Source: Bacillus inaquosorum KCTC 13429 (lineage in GTDB: Bacteria; Bacillota; Bacilli; Bacillales; Bacillaceae). From it: a stretch of 64,000 nucleotides of DNA. The position numbers and the translations under genes were made by a program. Shown in pieces: positions 1 to 6,971 of the stretch. The DNA lies in the NCBI RefSeq assembly GCF_000332645.1, contig NZ_AMXN01000001.1, positions 744,001 through 808,000 of the forward strand. The letters are read 5' to 3'. The notes beneath the pieces were generated by a model. That model did no database searches. It was given only the letters and a program-made list of their open reading frames with translations, and was not told the DNA's origin. Numbering within the stretch: position 1 is the first letter of the stretch; the number at the start of each line of letters is the position of its first letter.

Positions 1-186
1 CCTACTGTAAAACCCCCATCCCTGTGGAATAAATTGTTTCACCAAAAACTCTGCTCTAACAGTTGTCGAGAGAGGATTTTTCGGTAATGCAACTATGATA
101 CTTGAGAAAAGCAAGATCGTTAGACATGCACAAATTGTTAAAAAAAAGAGGCCTATTCTACTTTTATCACTACTAAAATCGTTCAA
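1..186 (-). CDS. SdpA-family protein, N-terminal part (runs off the window)
   Basis: This reading frame is open from a TTG codon at 186 to the window edge (62 codons), preceded by a GGGAGAG ribosome site about 9 bases upstream. The product has a charged N-terminus, one hydrophobic segment at about residues 11-34, and then the motif PQGWGFYSR at about residues 54-62. A QGWxFF-like motif after a single membrane segment is what I associate with SdpA, a protein needed to mature the SDP cannibalism toxin SdpC. The gene lies downstream of SdpR-like and SdpI-like genes on the same strand, which supports the call. sdpB and sdpC would be expected beyond position 1. The family is recognised from memory, and the fragment is short. 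Confidence 0.66.
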   Translation of the reverse strand, partial: MNDFSSDKSRIGLFFLTICACLTILLFSSIIVALPKNPLSTTVRAEFLVKQFIPQGWGFYSR

Positions 187-318
187 TTATGAACACTCTC
201 CCGATTACAATTTATCCTATTTATTTCTAAATAAACCCATAAAATACAGAAAAATATTATCATAGGCTATATGAAAAATGAAGAGTTTTTTAATATTTAG
301 TTATTTTTTCCCAGTTAA

Positions 319-349
319 AAAGAGGTTAGAATAAGACTCTAACCTCTTT
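319..349 (-). terminator. Intrinsic terminator after the sdpI-like gene
   Basis: A perfect 12-bp stem (319-330 with 338-349) has a 7-base loop. Read on the minus strand it is followed by a short run of T. It sits 20 bases past the sdpI-like stop codon and separates sdpRI from the sdpA-like gene. Confidence 0.8.
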
Positions 350-369
350 AAATAGGAAACATAACCCGG

Positions 370-1008
370 CTATTTATTTAGCTCTTTTTGATATATGAAA
401 TAAGATGCGAATACGGATAAGAGTATACTACCTATTGCCGCTATAAAAATAATCGGCTCGGTAAAAGACTCAGGAATAAATGCAGTTAAAACAATAATGA
501 TTCCGGCTAGAACAAATATTCTTGAACTCAATCTATGTGTAAGCCTCCATACATTTTCACTGCTTAATGTCCAAGGAGTTCTAATTCCCAAGAAAAAATT
601 CGGTCTAACCTGCTGAATAAAATTACCAAAAACCATAAATATAGCTCCAAGAATAAATGAACCTAAATATGGAATAGGAAGTTTAACACCCAGCCCCGTC
701 AATATTGTAATCAAATTAATGAGAAATAAGACGAGAAACATGGTATTAAAAATAGATAAGTATGCACGAGTAAAGGTCGGATAGTTTCGTCGGGGATCAA
801 TTTTAGGAATAAGCACCATAAGAATATATTGTACTATCATTATACCTACCAACGTTGCTATGGCCGTAGGTTTCTTTGAAAAGTCATCTGCTTCACCACT
901 TATACCCCAGTGTGTTGCCAATTCATTAGGTAAGTGTGAATATGTTATAACCCAAGCTAAAATTGTTAAGGCTATCATAATTAGTGCAAAGAAATATTTT
1001 TTCATCAT
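370..1008 (-). CDS. SdpI-like immunity membrane protein
   Basis: The product has 212 residues with about six hydrophobic segments. Its N-terminal DUF1648-like part contains the family motif LPNELATHWGISGEAD (about residues 26-41), followed by an SdpI/YhfL-type C-terminal part with FFLGIRTPWTLSSENVW (about residues 138-154). SdpI in B. subtilis confers immunity to the secreted SDP toxin and sequesters the repressor SdpR at the membrane. The start overlaps the stop of the upstream sdpR-like gene as ATGA, so the two are translationally coupled, as in the characterised sdpRI operon. The toxin it protects against would be encoded beyond the window edge. It could alternatively be a stand-alone SdpI homologue without its own toxin. 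Confidence 0.87.
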   Translation of the reverse strand: MMKKYFFALIMIALTILAWVITYSHLPNELATHWGISGEADDFSKKPTAIATLVGIMIVQYILMVLIPKIDPRRNYPTFTRAYLSIFNTMFLVLFLINLITILTGLGVKLPIPYLGSFILGAIFMVFGNFIQQVRPNFFLGIRTPWTLSSENVWRLTHRLSSRIFVLAGIIIVLTAFIPESFTEPIIFIAAIGSILLSVFASYFIYQKELNK

Positions 1009-1289
1009 TCTCCACCTTCCTTCTTGTCATGGTCTGTATCTGTAAGGGAAAAAAACCAGCCAATAAGATCTTGAAGTACAGTAGTATTTAAAGAATAAAT
1101 AATAAATTGGCCCTTTTTTTGGTCTCGTACTAAATCAGTGTTCTTTAAAATATTTAAGTGATGAGAAATACTAGGTTTTGACATATCAAATTGGTCAGCA
1201 ATTTGCCCGGCTGTTAAATCTTGTTGTTTTAACAAATCCAAAATCCTTCTCCTTGTAGGATCGGCCAGAGCTTTAAAAGCCTTATTCAA
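1005..1289 (-). CDS. SdpR-like ArsR-family autorepressor
   Basis: This is a small winged-helix repressor of 94 residues. The start is a TTG at 1289, giving a protein that begins with L/MNKAFKAL, because a GGGGGAGG site lies 6 bases upstream; the more upstream ATG at 1316 has no such site. The ADPTRRRILDLL helix and the recognition helix MSKPSISHHLNILK are typical of the ArsR family and closely resemble B. subtilis SdpR. SdpR represses its own operon until SdpI, loaded with toxin, draws it to the membrane. A palindrome just downstream of the promoter -10 (1321-1340) is a likely operator. No cysteine metal site is seen in the recognition helix, so it is not expected to sense metal. Confidence 0.88.
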   Translation of the reverse strand: MNKAFKALADPTRRRILDLLKQQDLTAGQIADQFDMSKPSISHHLNILKNTDLVRDQKKGQFIIYSLNTTVLQDLIGWFFSLTDTDHDKKEGGE

Positions 1290-1320
1290 ATAATCCTCCC
1301 CCCTTTTGGTAAACATTAGG

Positions 1321-1367
1321 ATTTAGATATTTACCTAAATAATAAAACATTTTATTTTTCCAGTCAA
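1321..1367 (-). promoter_or_regulatory. Promoter and operator of the sdpRI-like operon
   Basis: On the minus strand a -35 TTGACT (1362-1367) is separated by 17 bases from a -10 TATTAT (1339-1344), a near-consensus SigA promoter. Immediately downstream, ATTTAG (1321-1326) and CTAAAT (1335-1340) form a perfect inverted repeat. Its position over the start site fits autorepression by the SdpR-like protein. The operator assignment is inference. Confidence 0.72.
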
Positions 1368-1437
1368 TATACAACACCAGTATTTCCTTCCTTTACGATA
1401 AAACGATATTAGGATTAACTGTAATACAAATCCTAAG

Positions 1438-1477
1438 TGCAAAATTCTTTTGCATATCCACTCCATTCTTTTATAAA
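1438..1477 (+). promoter_or_regulatory. rocR promoter overlapped by a RocR-type palindrome
   Basis: TGCAAAA (1438-1444) and TTTTGCA (1448-1454) form a perfect palindrome with a 3-base centre. It resembles the upstream activating sites bound by RocR near rocDEF and rocABC. Its right arm overlaps a candidate SigA promoter for rocR: TTGCAT (1450-1455), 16-base spacer, TATAAA (1472-1477). This geometry would allow autorepression. No -24/-12 SigL promoter is visible on the opposite side, where rocD would normally start. Confidence 0.6.
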
Positions 1478-1519
1478 ATAGAAGCAATATTAAGAAAATA
1501 ATTGAGGGAGGTTTATACA

Positions 1520-2905
1520 GTGGTCAAAGACAGCGAATTCCTCACATTGGTTTTTCAAAGCATTTTGGATGAAATCGATGTTGGCCTGCACGTAGTAGAC
1601 GAGCATGGAAACACGATCGTTTATAACAACAAAATGATGCAGATTGAAGATATGGAGAAGCATGACGTCCTGAATAAAAACCTGATGGATGTGTTTATGT
1701 TTTCGAAACAGCAGGACAGCACCCTGGTACAGGCTCTTCAGGAAGGCAAAACAATTAAAAATGTGAAGCAGAGCTACTTCAATAATAAAGGTCAGGAAAT
1801 CACGACGATCAATCATACATATCCCATCGTCCAAGACGGCAAAATCAGGGGCGCAGTCGAAATTGCCAAGGATGTGACAAAGCTTGAACGGCTGATCAGG
1901 GAGAATATGAACAAAAAAGGCAGCACAACCTATACATTTGACAGCATTCTCGGCACCAGCCCGGCCATTCAAGACGTCATCGAAAACGCCAAGCGGGCAA
2001 CGCGCACATCATCATCTGTCCTTCTCGCAGGCGAAACCGGCACGGGAAAAGAGCTGTTCGCGCAAAGTATCCATAATGGCAGCGACCGCTCAGGGGGCCC
2101 GTTTATTTCACAAAACTGCGCGGCGCTGCCAGACAGCCTTGTGGAAAGCATTTTGTTTGGAACGAAAAAAGGCGCATTTACCGGCGCTGTAGACCAGCCC
2201 GGCCTGTTTGAACAAGCCCATGGCGGCACGCTGCTGTTAGATGAAATCAACTCGCTGAACCTGAGTCTTCAGGCAAAACTGCTCCGCGCTCTTCAAGAAC
2301 GGAAAATCAGGCGCATCGGTTCGACAAAGGATACACCGATTGACGTGCGTATTATTGCCACGATGAATGAAGACCCGATTGATGCGATTGCGGGTGAACG
2401 GATGCGGAAGGACTTGTATTACAGGCTGAGCGTCGTAACACTGATCATCCCGCCGCTTCGGGAACGGAAAGAAGACATTTTGCTTCTCGCGTCAGAGTTT
2501 ATCCAAAAAAACAACCACCTGTTCCAAATGAATGTCGAACACATCAGCGAAGACGTGAAGCAATTTTTCATGTCTTATGACTGGCCGGGAAATATTCGGG
2601 AGCTTGAGCATATGATCGAAGGCGCAATGAATTTCATGACGGATGAGCAAACGATTACGGCTTCCCACCTGCCCTATCAATACCGCATGAAAATCAAACC
2701 GGCTGATACCCCAGAGCCTGAAGCACCAAGACACCAGCCGGCCGCGGACTTAAAAGAAAAAATGGAGAGCTTCGAAAAATATGTGATTGAGAACGTGTTA
2801 AGAAAACACGGCCATAACATCTCGAAAGCTGCTCAGGAGCTTGGCATCAGCAGACAAAGCCTTCAATACCGGCTGAAGAAATTTTCCCACTCGCCTGCCG
2901 AGTAA
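1520..2905 (+). CDS. rocR: RocR, SigL-dependent activator of arginine catabolism
   Basis: RocR is an enhancer-binding activator of the NtrC/NifA type. In response to ornithine or citrulline it activates SigL promoters of rocABC, rocDEF and rocG. The start is a GTG at 1520 (GAGGGAGG 8 bases upstream), giving 461 residues, the length of RocR in strain 168. A PAS-like sensor covers about residues 8-125. The AAA+ domain has Walker A GETGTGKE at 171-178, the sigma-54 contact loop GAFTGA at 218-223 and Walker B DEIN at 241-244. A Fis-type helix-turn-helix is at about 430-455. The rocDEF operon, which I recall as divergent from rocR in 168, is absent; an SDP-type island is there instead. Confidence 0.96.
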   Translation: MVKDSEFLTLVFQSILDEIDVGLHVVDEHGNTIVYNNKMMQIEDMEKHDVLNKNLMDVFMFSKQQDSTLVQALQEGKTIKNVKQSYFNNKGQEITTINHTYPIVQDGKIRGAVEIAKDVTKLERLIRENMNKKGSTTYTFDSILGTSPAIQDVIENAKRATRTSSSVLLAGETGTGKELFAQSIHNGSDRSGGPFISQNCAALPDSLVESILFGTKKGAFTGAVDQPGLFEQAHGGTLLLDEINSLNLSLQAKLLRALQERKIRRIGSTKDTPIDVRIIATMNEDPIDAIAGERMRKDLYYRLSVVTLIIPPLRERKEDILLLASEFIQKNNHLFQMNVEHISEDVKQFFMSYDWPGNIRELEHMIEGAMNFMTDEQTITASHLPYQYRMKIKPADTPEPEAPRHQPAADLKEKMESFEKYVIENVLRKHGHNISKAAQELGISRQSLQYRLKKFSHSPAE

Positions 2906-2910
2906 CAGCC

Positions 2911-4362
2911 CTATTCTGTCGCAGGAAGTCTGATCAGAAAAACAGTGCCTCTGCCGATTTCACTTTTGACGTCAATCGTCCCATTATGGCTGTCGATAAT
3001 CGACTTTGTAATGGCAAGCCCCAATCCCGAACCTCCATATTTTCGGGAACGGGATGGGTCTGCCCTGTAAAATCGGTTAAATAAATGCGGCAAGTGCTCC
3101 GGTGCGATGCCTGTGCCGTTGTCCGCTATCATCAGCATGACGCCGTCATCGTTTTTTTGCAGCGAGATGGTGATGGCACCGGTTTTCTCATCCGTATACT
3201 GCATCGCGTTGTAAACCAAATTCAAAATGACTTGTTTCATTTTATCCCCGTCAAACACCGCTTCAGCATGAGCTTCAAGCAGCAGCTGCAGTTTTCTTTC
3301 TTTCGCAAGCAGACTGAGCTGCGGCTCCATTTCCCTTATGAGCGAATCGAGATCGCCTCTCTTCATTTCAAAGCTCGGCACCCGATCGATTTTTGCCAAA
3401 AACAGCAGGTCCTCTATCAGCCGAGTAGCTCTCTTCGATTCTTCATACATACTATTCAGCGCTCTTTCTCGCTGCTCCGGCTGAAGCGCTGCGCCCCGCA
3501 GCAGCACTTCTATAAAGCCGTGTATGGACGTTAAAGGCGTTCTCAGCTCATGCGAAGCGTCTGATACAAATTGCCGGATACGCTCCTTCGCTTCTTTTTC
3601 TGCTTTGAATGACGTTTCAATCCGCTCCAGCATGTGATTAAACGAAATGGCAAGCGTATCGATTTCCATTTGTTTTCGATAAACAGGAAGTCTTTTATTC
3701 AAATTTCCCGCATTGATATGCCCCATCATATGTACCATTTGTGATAACGGTTTGAGCGTATGTCTGACCACGGGCAGGAATGTAAAAAGCCCGAGCAGGA
3801 GCGCGACGAGCGAGAGCGTGGAGTAAATGCTGATTTGCCGGAGCAGCACATCCTTCAGCGGTGCTGTTAAAGCACTCATTTGGATCACGCCTGCTTCTTT
3901 TCCATCAATATTAATAGCCTGAAACACAACCAGCGCTTCCTCGCCTGCTTCATTTTTCGTGATTCTGTAATGCAGGGCCATCGTGTCTTTCAATGCCTCA
4001 TCATATATACTTTTTTTAAATGTTGGCGGTGCTCCCGCATATGGGTCCGTCGACAATACCGTGCTGGCTTTTGTTTTTTTATCGATAAAAACAATTGTCA
4101 CACCCGGATAAATAAAGGCGGGACGGACAGCACCATCTGACTTGTGCGAGCCGTCGGGATTGCTTTTGTATCTTTCAATGTTTTTCCATATGGTCGGCTC
4201 CGTCGAGTTGATATAACTTTGAATGCTGACAGCGCGGTTTTCATATAAAAGGCGTTTTCCAAACACATATTGCATGGCGCCGACAAACACCAATAGAAGA
4301 ACAAGAATGCACAACGAGCGGAATAAAAGCTGAAAGCGAAGCGTTTTGAATCGTTTTTTCAT
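2911..4362 (-). CDS. Sensor histidine kinase (YclK-like) of a two-component system
   Basis: This is a membrane histidine kinase of 483 residues. TM1 is at about 13-34, an extracytoplasmic sensor of about 140 residues follows, and TM2 is at about 177-198, then HAMP at about 199-252. The HisKA domain has the phosphoacceptor in SDASHELRTPLTS (His271). The HATPase part shows the N box (NLVYNAMQYT), G1 (DNGTGI), F (FNRFYR) and G2 (GGSGLGL). The start overlaps the response regulator stop as ATGA. The kinase is convergent with rocR with only 5 bases between, and no terminator is seen there. I do not recall this pair between rocR and htrC in strain 168. The signal sensed is unknown; the divergent secreted PepSY proteins suggest a cell-envelope cue. 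Confidence 0.92.
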   Translation of the reverse strand: MKKRFKTLRFQLLFRSLCILVLLLVFVGAMQYVFGKRLLYENRAVSIQSYINSTEPTIWKNIERYKSNPDGSHKSDGAVRPAFIYPGVTIVFIDKKTKASTVLSTDPYAGAPPTFKKSIYDEALKDTMALHYRITKNEAGEEALVVFQAINIDGKEAGVIQMSALTAPLKDVLLRQISIYSTLSLVALLLGLFTFLPVVRHTLKPLSQMVHMMGHINAGNLNKRLPVYRKQMEIDTLAISFNHMLERIETSFKAEKEAKERIRQFVSDASHELRTPLTSIHGFIEVLLRGAALQPEQRERALNSMYEESKRATRLIEDLLFLAKIDRVPSFEMKRGDLDSLIREMEPQLSLLAKERKLQLLLEAHAEAVFDGDKMKQVILNLVYNAMQYTDEKTGAITISLQKNDDGVMLMIADNGTGIAPEHLPHLFNRFYRADPSRSRKYGGSGLGLAITKSIIDSHNGTIDVKSEIGRGTVFLIRLPATE

Positions 4363-5042
4363 TCAATATCCACTCGATAGCCCGCGCCCCGTACCGTCCG
4401 GATCACTTCATGTGTTTTGTCATTCAATTTTTCCCGCAAGGAACGGATGTACACTTCGACAATATTTTCTTCGCCATAAAAGTCATAGCCCCATACTTTA
4501 TCCAGAATCCTTGCTTTACTGAGCACAAGGCCATGATTCAGCACCAATAATTTCAGCAGTTCGTATTCTGTTGCCGAAAGCTTCAGCACCTCTTCCTGAT
4601 AACGGATTTCTCTGCGCCGATCGTCAATCCGGAACGGGCCGAGCGTCACTTCTTCGAACAGGTTAGGGAAGTGATCCCGAATTCTTGCATAGATACGCGC
4701 CAGCAGCTCTTCAAAGCTGAAGGGTTTGATCATATAATCATCAGCGCCCTCTGTCAGCGCTTTTACCCGAACCCCCACCTCATCCTTTGCCGTAAGCATA
4801 ATAACGGCGGTATGGCCGGTTTTTTTCATCATTCTCGATACTTCCAGTCCATCCATTCCGGGCATCATCACATCCAGGATGGCCACATGCGGCTGAAATG
4901 TTTTTGCGATGTTCATTGCTGTCATTCCGTCAGCCGCGGTCTTGACTTCAAAGCCTTCATTTTCAAGTCCCATTGTCAAAAAATCTAATATCGCCGGTTC
5001 ATCGTCCACGAGCAAAATCTTGATGCCTTTCATCCTATTCAT
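4359..5042 (-). CDS. OmpR-family response regulator
   Basis: The protein has 227 residues: a receiver domain with the acidic pair DDE (13-15), phosphoacceptor Asp57 in ILDVMMPGMDG and the conserved Lys in MIKPF, followed by an OmpR/PhoB winged helix ending in VIRTVRGAGYRVD. An ATG start at 5042 has AAGGAG about 10 bases upstream; a second ATG at 5033 is the alternative start. It is the first gene of an operon with the kinase downstream. The region between it and the divergent PepSY gene holds TTCAGC repeats in both orientations, which fits binding of a tandem OmpR-type dimer and autoregulation. The resemblance is to YclJ-type regulators; no specific function is known from sequence. Confidence 0.92.
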   Translation of the reverse strand: MNRMKGIKILLVDDEPAILDFLTMGLENEGFEVKTAADGMTAMNIAKTFQPHVAILDVMMPGMDGLEVSRMMKKTGHTAVIMLTAKDEVGVRVKALTEGADDYMIKPFSFEELLARIYARIRDHFPNLFEEVTLGPFRIDDRRREIRYQEEVLKLSATEYELLKLLVLNHGLVLSKARILDKVWGYDFYGEENIVEVYIRSLREKLNDKTHEVIRTVRGAGYRVDIE

Positions 5043-5115
5043 GCTGTGCTCTCTCCTTAGTTGGCATAAACCTCTGATTAGTTTTTTCCCTTCCCCTCCT
5101 ATTATTCGTTTTTAT

Positions 5116-5207
5116 CTGAAAACCAACTGAATCTTCCCTAAAAATCAGCTGAATTCAGCAAGTTTTCAGCCAGCCCTCATTTGATTTTCAGCTTCGGCCT
5201 ATACAAT
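5116..5207 (+). promoter_or_regulatory. Divergent control region with phased TTCAGC repeats
   Basis: TCAGC motifs, most preceded by TT, begin at about 5145, 5155, 5166 and 5188, so spacings are 10, 11 and 22 bases. On the other strand the same motif occurs as CTGAAAA (5116-5122) and CTGAAT (5127-5132), again 11 apart. The plus-strand set ends just before a -10 TACAAT (5202-5207) that has only a weak -35. This is the layout expected for OmpR-type activator sites controlling both the PepSY gene and the regulator operon. The assignment is inferred from spacing only. Confidence 0.62.
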
Positions 5208-5254
5208 AGCCTTAGTTGGTTCAGCCAACAGTGAAATCAAAGGAGGAACAACAC

Positions 5255-6154
5255 ATGAATATCACTAAAGTTTTATCAGGAGCCGCGCTGGGAACGATTC
5301 TTTCAATCAGTTCTTTAACTTCCGCTCATGCCGCTGTCATTCAAAAGGATGATACATCAGCGAAGGTCGAGACGAAGCAGCAGGCTTCCATCACAATAGC
5401 AAAAGCAAAACAAGTTGCTTTGAACAAATGCAAAGGTACTGTTCAATCTGCCCAAATGAAGAAAGTGAACGGCACTTACGTATATGTTGTCAAAGTTCTC
5501 GGTGAGGACGGCAAACAGCATACGATGAACGTCAACTGCGACAGCGGTAAAGTTGTGAAGCATGACATTCAAAAGAAACAAAGCTACATCAGCAAATCAA
5601 AAGCTCATTCTATTGCTTTGAAAAACTGCAAAGGTGCGGTTCAATCTTCTGAACTGAAGAAAGAAAATGGCGTTTACGTTTATGTCGTGAAAGTAATGGG
5701 TGAAGACGGCAGCCTTCACACGTTCCATATCAATGGAGAAAACGGCAAAGTCGCAAAACACGAGCAAAAGAAACAAGCACATATTTCAAAAACAAAAGCG
5801 CATCAAATCGCACTGAACAAATACAAAGGCGCAGTTCAATCTTCTGATCTGAAGAAAGAAAATGGCGTTTACATCTACGTTGTAAAAGTGCTTGGCGAAG
5901 ATGGCAGTACTCATACAATCCATGTCAACTGTGACAGCGGTAAAATCGTAAAACAAGAAGTGCAAAAGAAAAACGCAGCCATTACGAAAACAAAAGCACA
6001 TAACATTGCCCTAAACAAATGCAAAGGAACAGTGAAATCTTCTGCTTTGAAGAAAGAAAACGGTAAATACGTTTACGTGATTAAAATCACTGCCCAAAAC
6101 CACACTGAGCAAACAGTGAAAGTGAACGCTGAAAACGGAAGCATTTGCAAATAA
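5255..6154 (+). CDS. Secreted protein with four PepSY-type repeats
   Basis: The start at 5255 has AGGAGG upstream and gives 299 residues. The first 26 residues form a signal peptide ending AHA, with no lipobox. Four tandem modules of about 64 residues follow, each beginning with a helix (ISKSKAHSIALKN), then QSSELKKENGVYVYVVKV and a strand pair ending near G-K-V-V-K, as in PepSY domains. Cysteines occur in the NKCKG and VNCDSG positions but vary between modules. PepSY domains are thought to act outside the cell as inhibitors or sensors; the function here is unknown. The gene is divergent from the two-component system and probably its target. It is lysine-rich and would be strongly basic. Confidence 0.85.
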   Translation: MNITKVLSGAALGTILSISSLTSAHAAVIQKDDTSAKVETKQQASITIAKAKQVALNKCKGTVQSAQMKKVNGTYVYVVKVLGEDGKQHTMNVNCDSGKVVKHDIQKKQSYISKSKAHSIALKNCKGAVQSSELKKENGVYVYVVKVMGEDGSLHTFHINGENGKVAKHEQKKQAHISKTKAHQIALNKYKGAVQSSDLKKENGVYIYVVKVLGEDGSTHTIHVNCDSGKIVKQEVQKKNAAITKTKAHNIALNKCKGTVKSSALKKENGKYVYVIKITAQNHTEQTVKVNAENGSICK

Positions 6155-6262
6155 AAATTGATACTTGCCAGCAGTGAAACAACTGCAATTCAACGTGTAA
6201 CACCAGTCTTGTTTTAACACGAAGTTCTAAGTTCATGTCTACCTTTTTCTAAATACTTTTTA

Positions 6263-6297
6263 AACTGAACGTGCGTGACCCGCGTTCAGTTCTTTTT
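6263..6297 (+). terminator. Terminator after the four-repeat PepSY gene
   Basis: AACTGAACG (6263-6271) pairs with CGTTCAGTT (6283-6291), followed by a T-rich tail. An almost identical hairpin follows the next gene (6897-6930), so the trailer was duplicated together with the gene. The hairpin lies only 28 bases before the next start codon, so it may attenuate that gene. Confidence 0.8.
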
Positions 6298-6324
6298 ACA
6301 TCATCATCTAAGGAGGACGTAAAA

Positions 6325-6825
6325 ATGAATGTAAAAATATTATCAGCAGCTGCTTTAGGCGCTGTTATCTCAATCAGTTCTTTATCTTCCGCACACGCGG
6401 CTGTTCTGCATAAAGAGGACACTGCTAAAGTCCAAACACAGCAGCAGGCTTCTATTACGCTTTCTAAAGCGAAAACTGTGGCATTACACAACTGCAAAGG
6501 CGCGGTTCAATCAGCACAAATGAAGAAAGTAGACGGCGTTTATGTCTATGTCATTAAAGTGCTAGGTGAGGACGGCAAAGTTCACACCTTCAACGTCAAC
6601 TGCAGCAGCGGAAAAGTCGTCAAACACCACGTTGAAAACAAACAAGCCGCAATCACAAAAGCAAAAGCTCAAAGCATTGCGCTGAACAAATGCAAAGGCA
6701 CAGTAAAATCTTCTGCATTGAAGAAAGAAAATGGCATCTATGTGTACTTCATTAAAATCTCAGCCAGCAACCACACGGAACAAACCATTAAAGTAAACGC
6801 TGAAAACGGAAGCATTTGCAGCTGA
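6325..6825 (+). CDS. Secreted protein with two PepSY-type repeats
   Basis: The ATG at 6325 follows AAGGAGG closely and gives 166 residues; the longer frame from 6271 runs through the upstream terminator and is not used. The signal peptide (about 1-25, ending AHA) is nearly the same as in the preceding four-repeat protein. Two PepSY-like modules follow. The first matches module 1 of the neighbour and the last matches its module 4, including the ending NAENGSIC. It therefore looks like a tandem duplicate in which the two middle modules were lost or never gained. Its function is unknown. It probably shares control with its neighbour, by read-through or by its own promoter. Confidence 0.85.
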   Translation: MNVKILSAAALGAVISISSLSSAHAAVLHKEDTAKVQTQQQASITLSKAKTVALHNCKGAVQSAQMKKVDGVYVYVIKVLGEDGKVHTFNVNCSSGKVVKHHVENKQAAITKAKAQSIALNKCKGTVKSSALKKENGIYVYFIKISASNHTEQTIKVNAENGSICS

Positions 6826-6896
6826 CAGGCACTGCCTGCTGTTTCACGTGTAACACCCATCTTGTATTTTTCTTCATATTCGATATATCCTTTTTC

Positions 6897-6930
6897 AACT
6901 GAACGGGCTGACCCTCGTTCAGTTTTTTTT
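6897..6930 (+). terminator. Terminator after the two-repeat PepSY gene
   Basis: AACTGAACG (6897-6905) pairs with CGTTCAGTT (6916-6924), followed by six more T. It is the sister copy of the hairpin at 6263-6297. Confidence 0.85.
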
Positions 6931-6936
6931 GCATGA

Positions 6937-6970
6937 AAAAGCAGTCTGGCAACGGTGCCAGACTGCTTTT
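6937..6970 (-). terminator. Terminator of the walRKHIJ-htrC operon
   Basis: A perfect 15-bp stem (6937-6951 with 6956-6970) with a 4-base loop lies directly downstream of the htrC stop codon. On the minus strand its own stem ends in AAAA-to-TTTT pairing. Confidence 0.85.
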
Positions 6971-6971
6971 G

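Noticed and set aside
5357..6220. Series of minus-strand frames opposite the PepSY repeat genes
   Set aside because: They recur with the repeat period of the plus-strand gene and have no ribosome sites; they are antisense shadows.
5380..6820. CRISPR-like or other short-repeat array
   Set aside because: The repeats of about 190 bases are protein modules in one reading frame with third-position changes, not spaced identical repeats.
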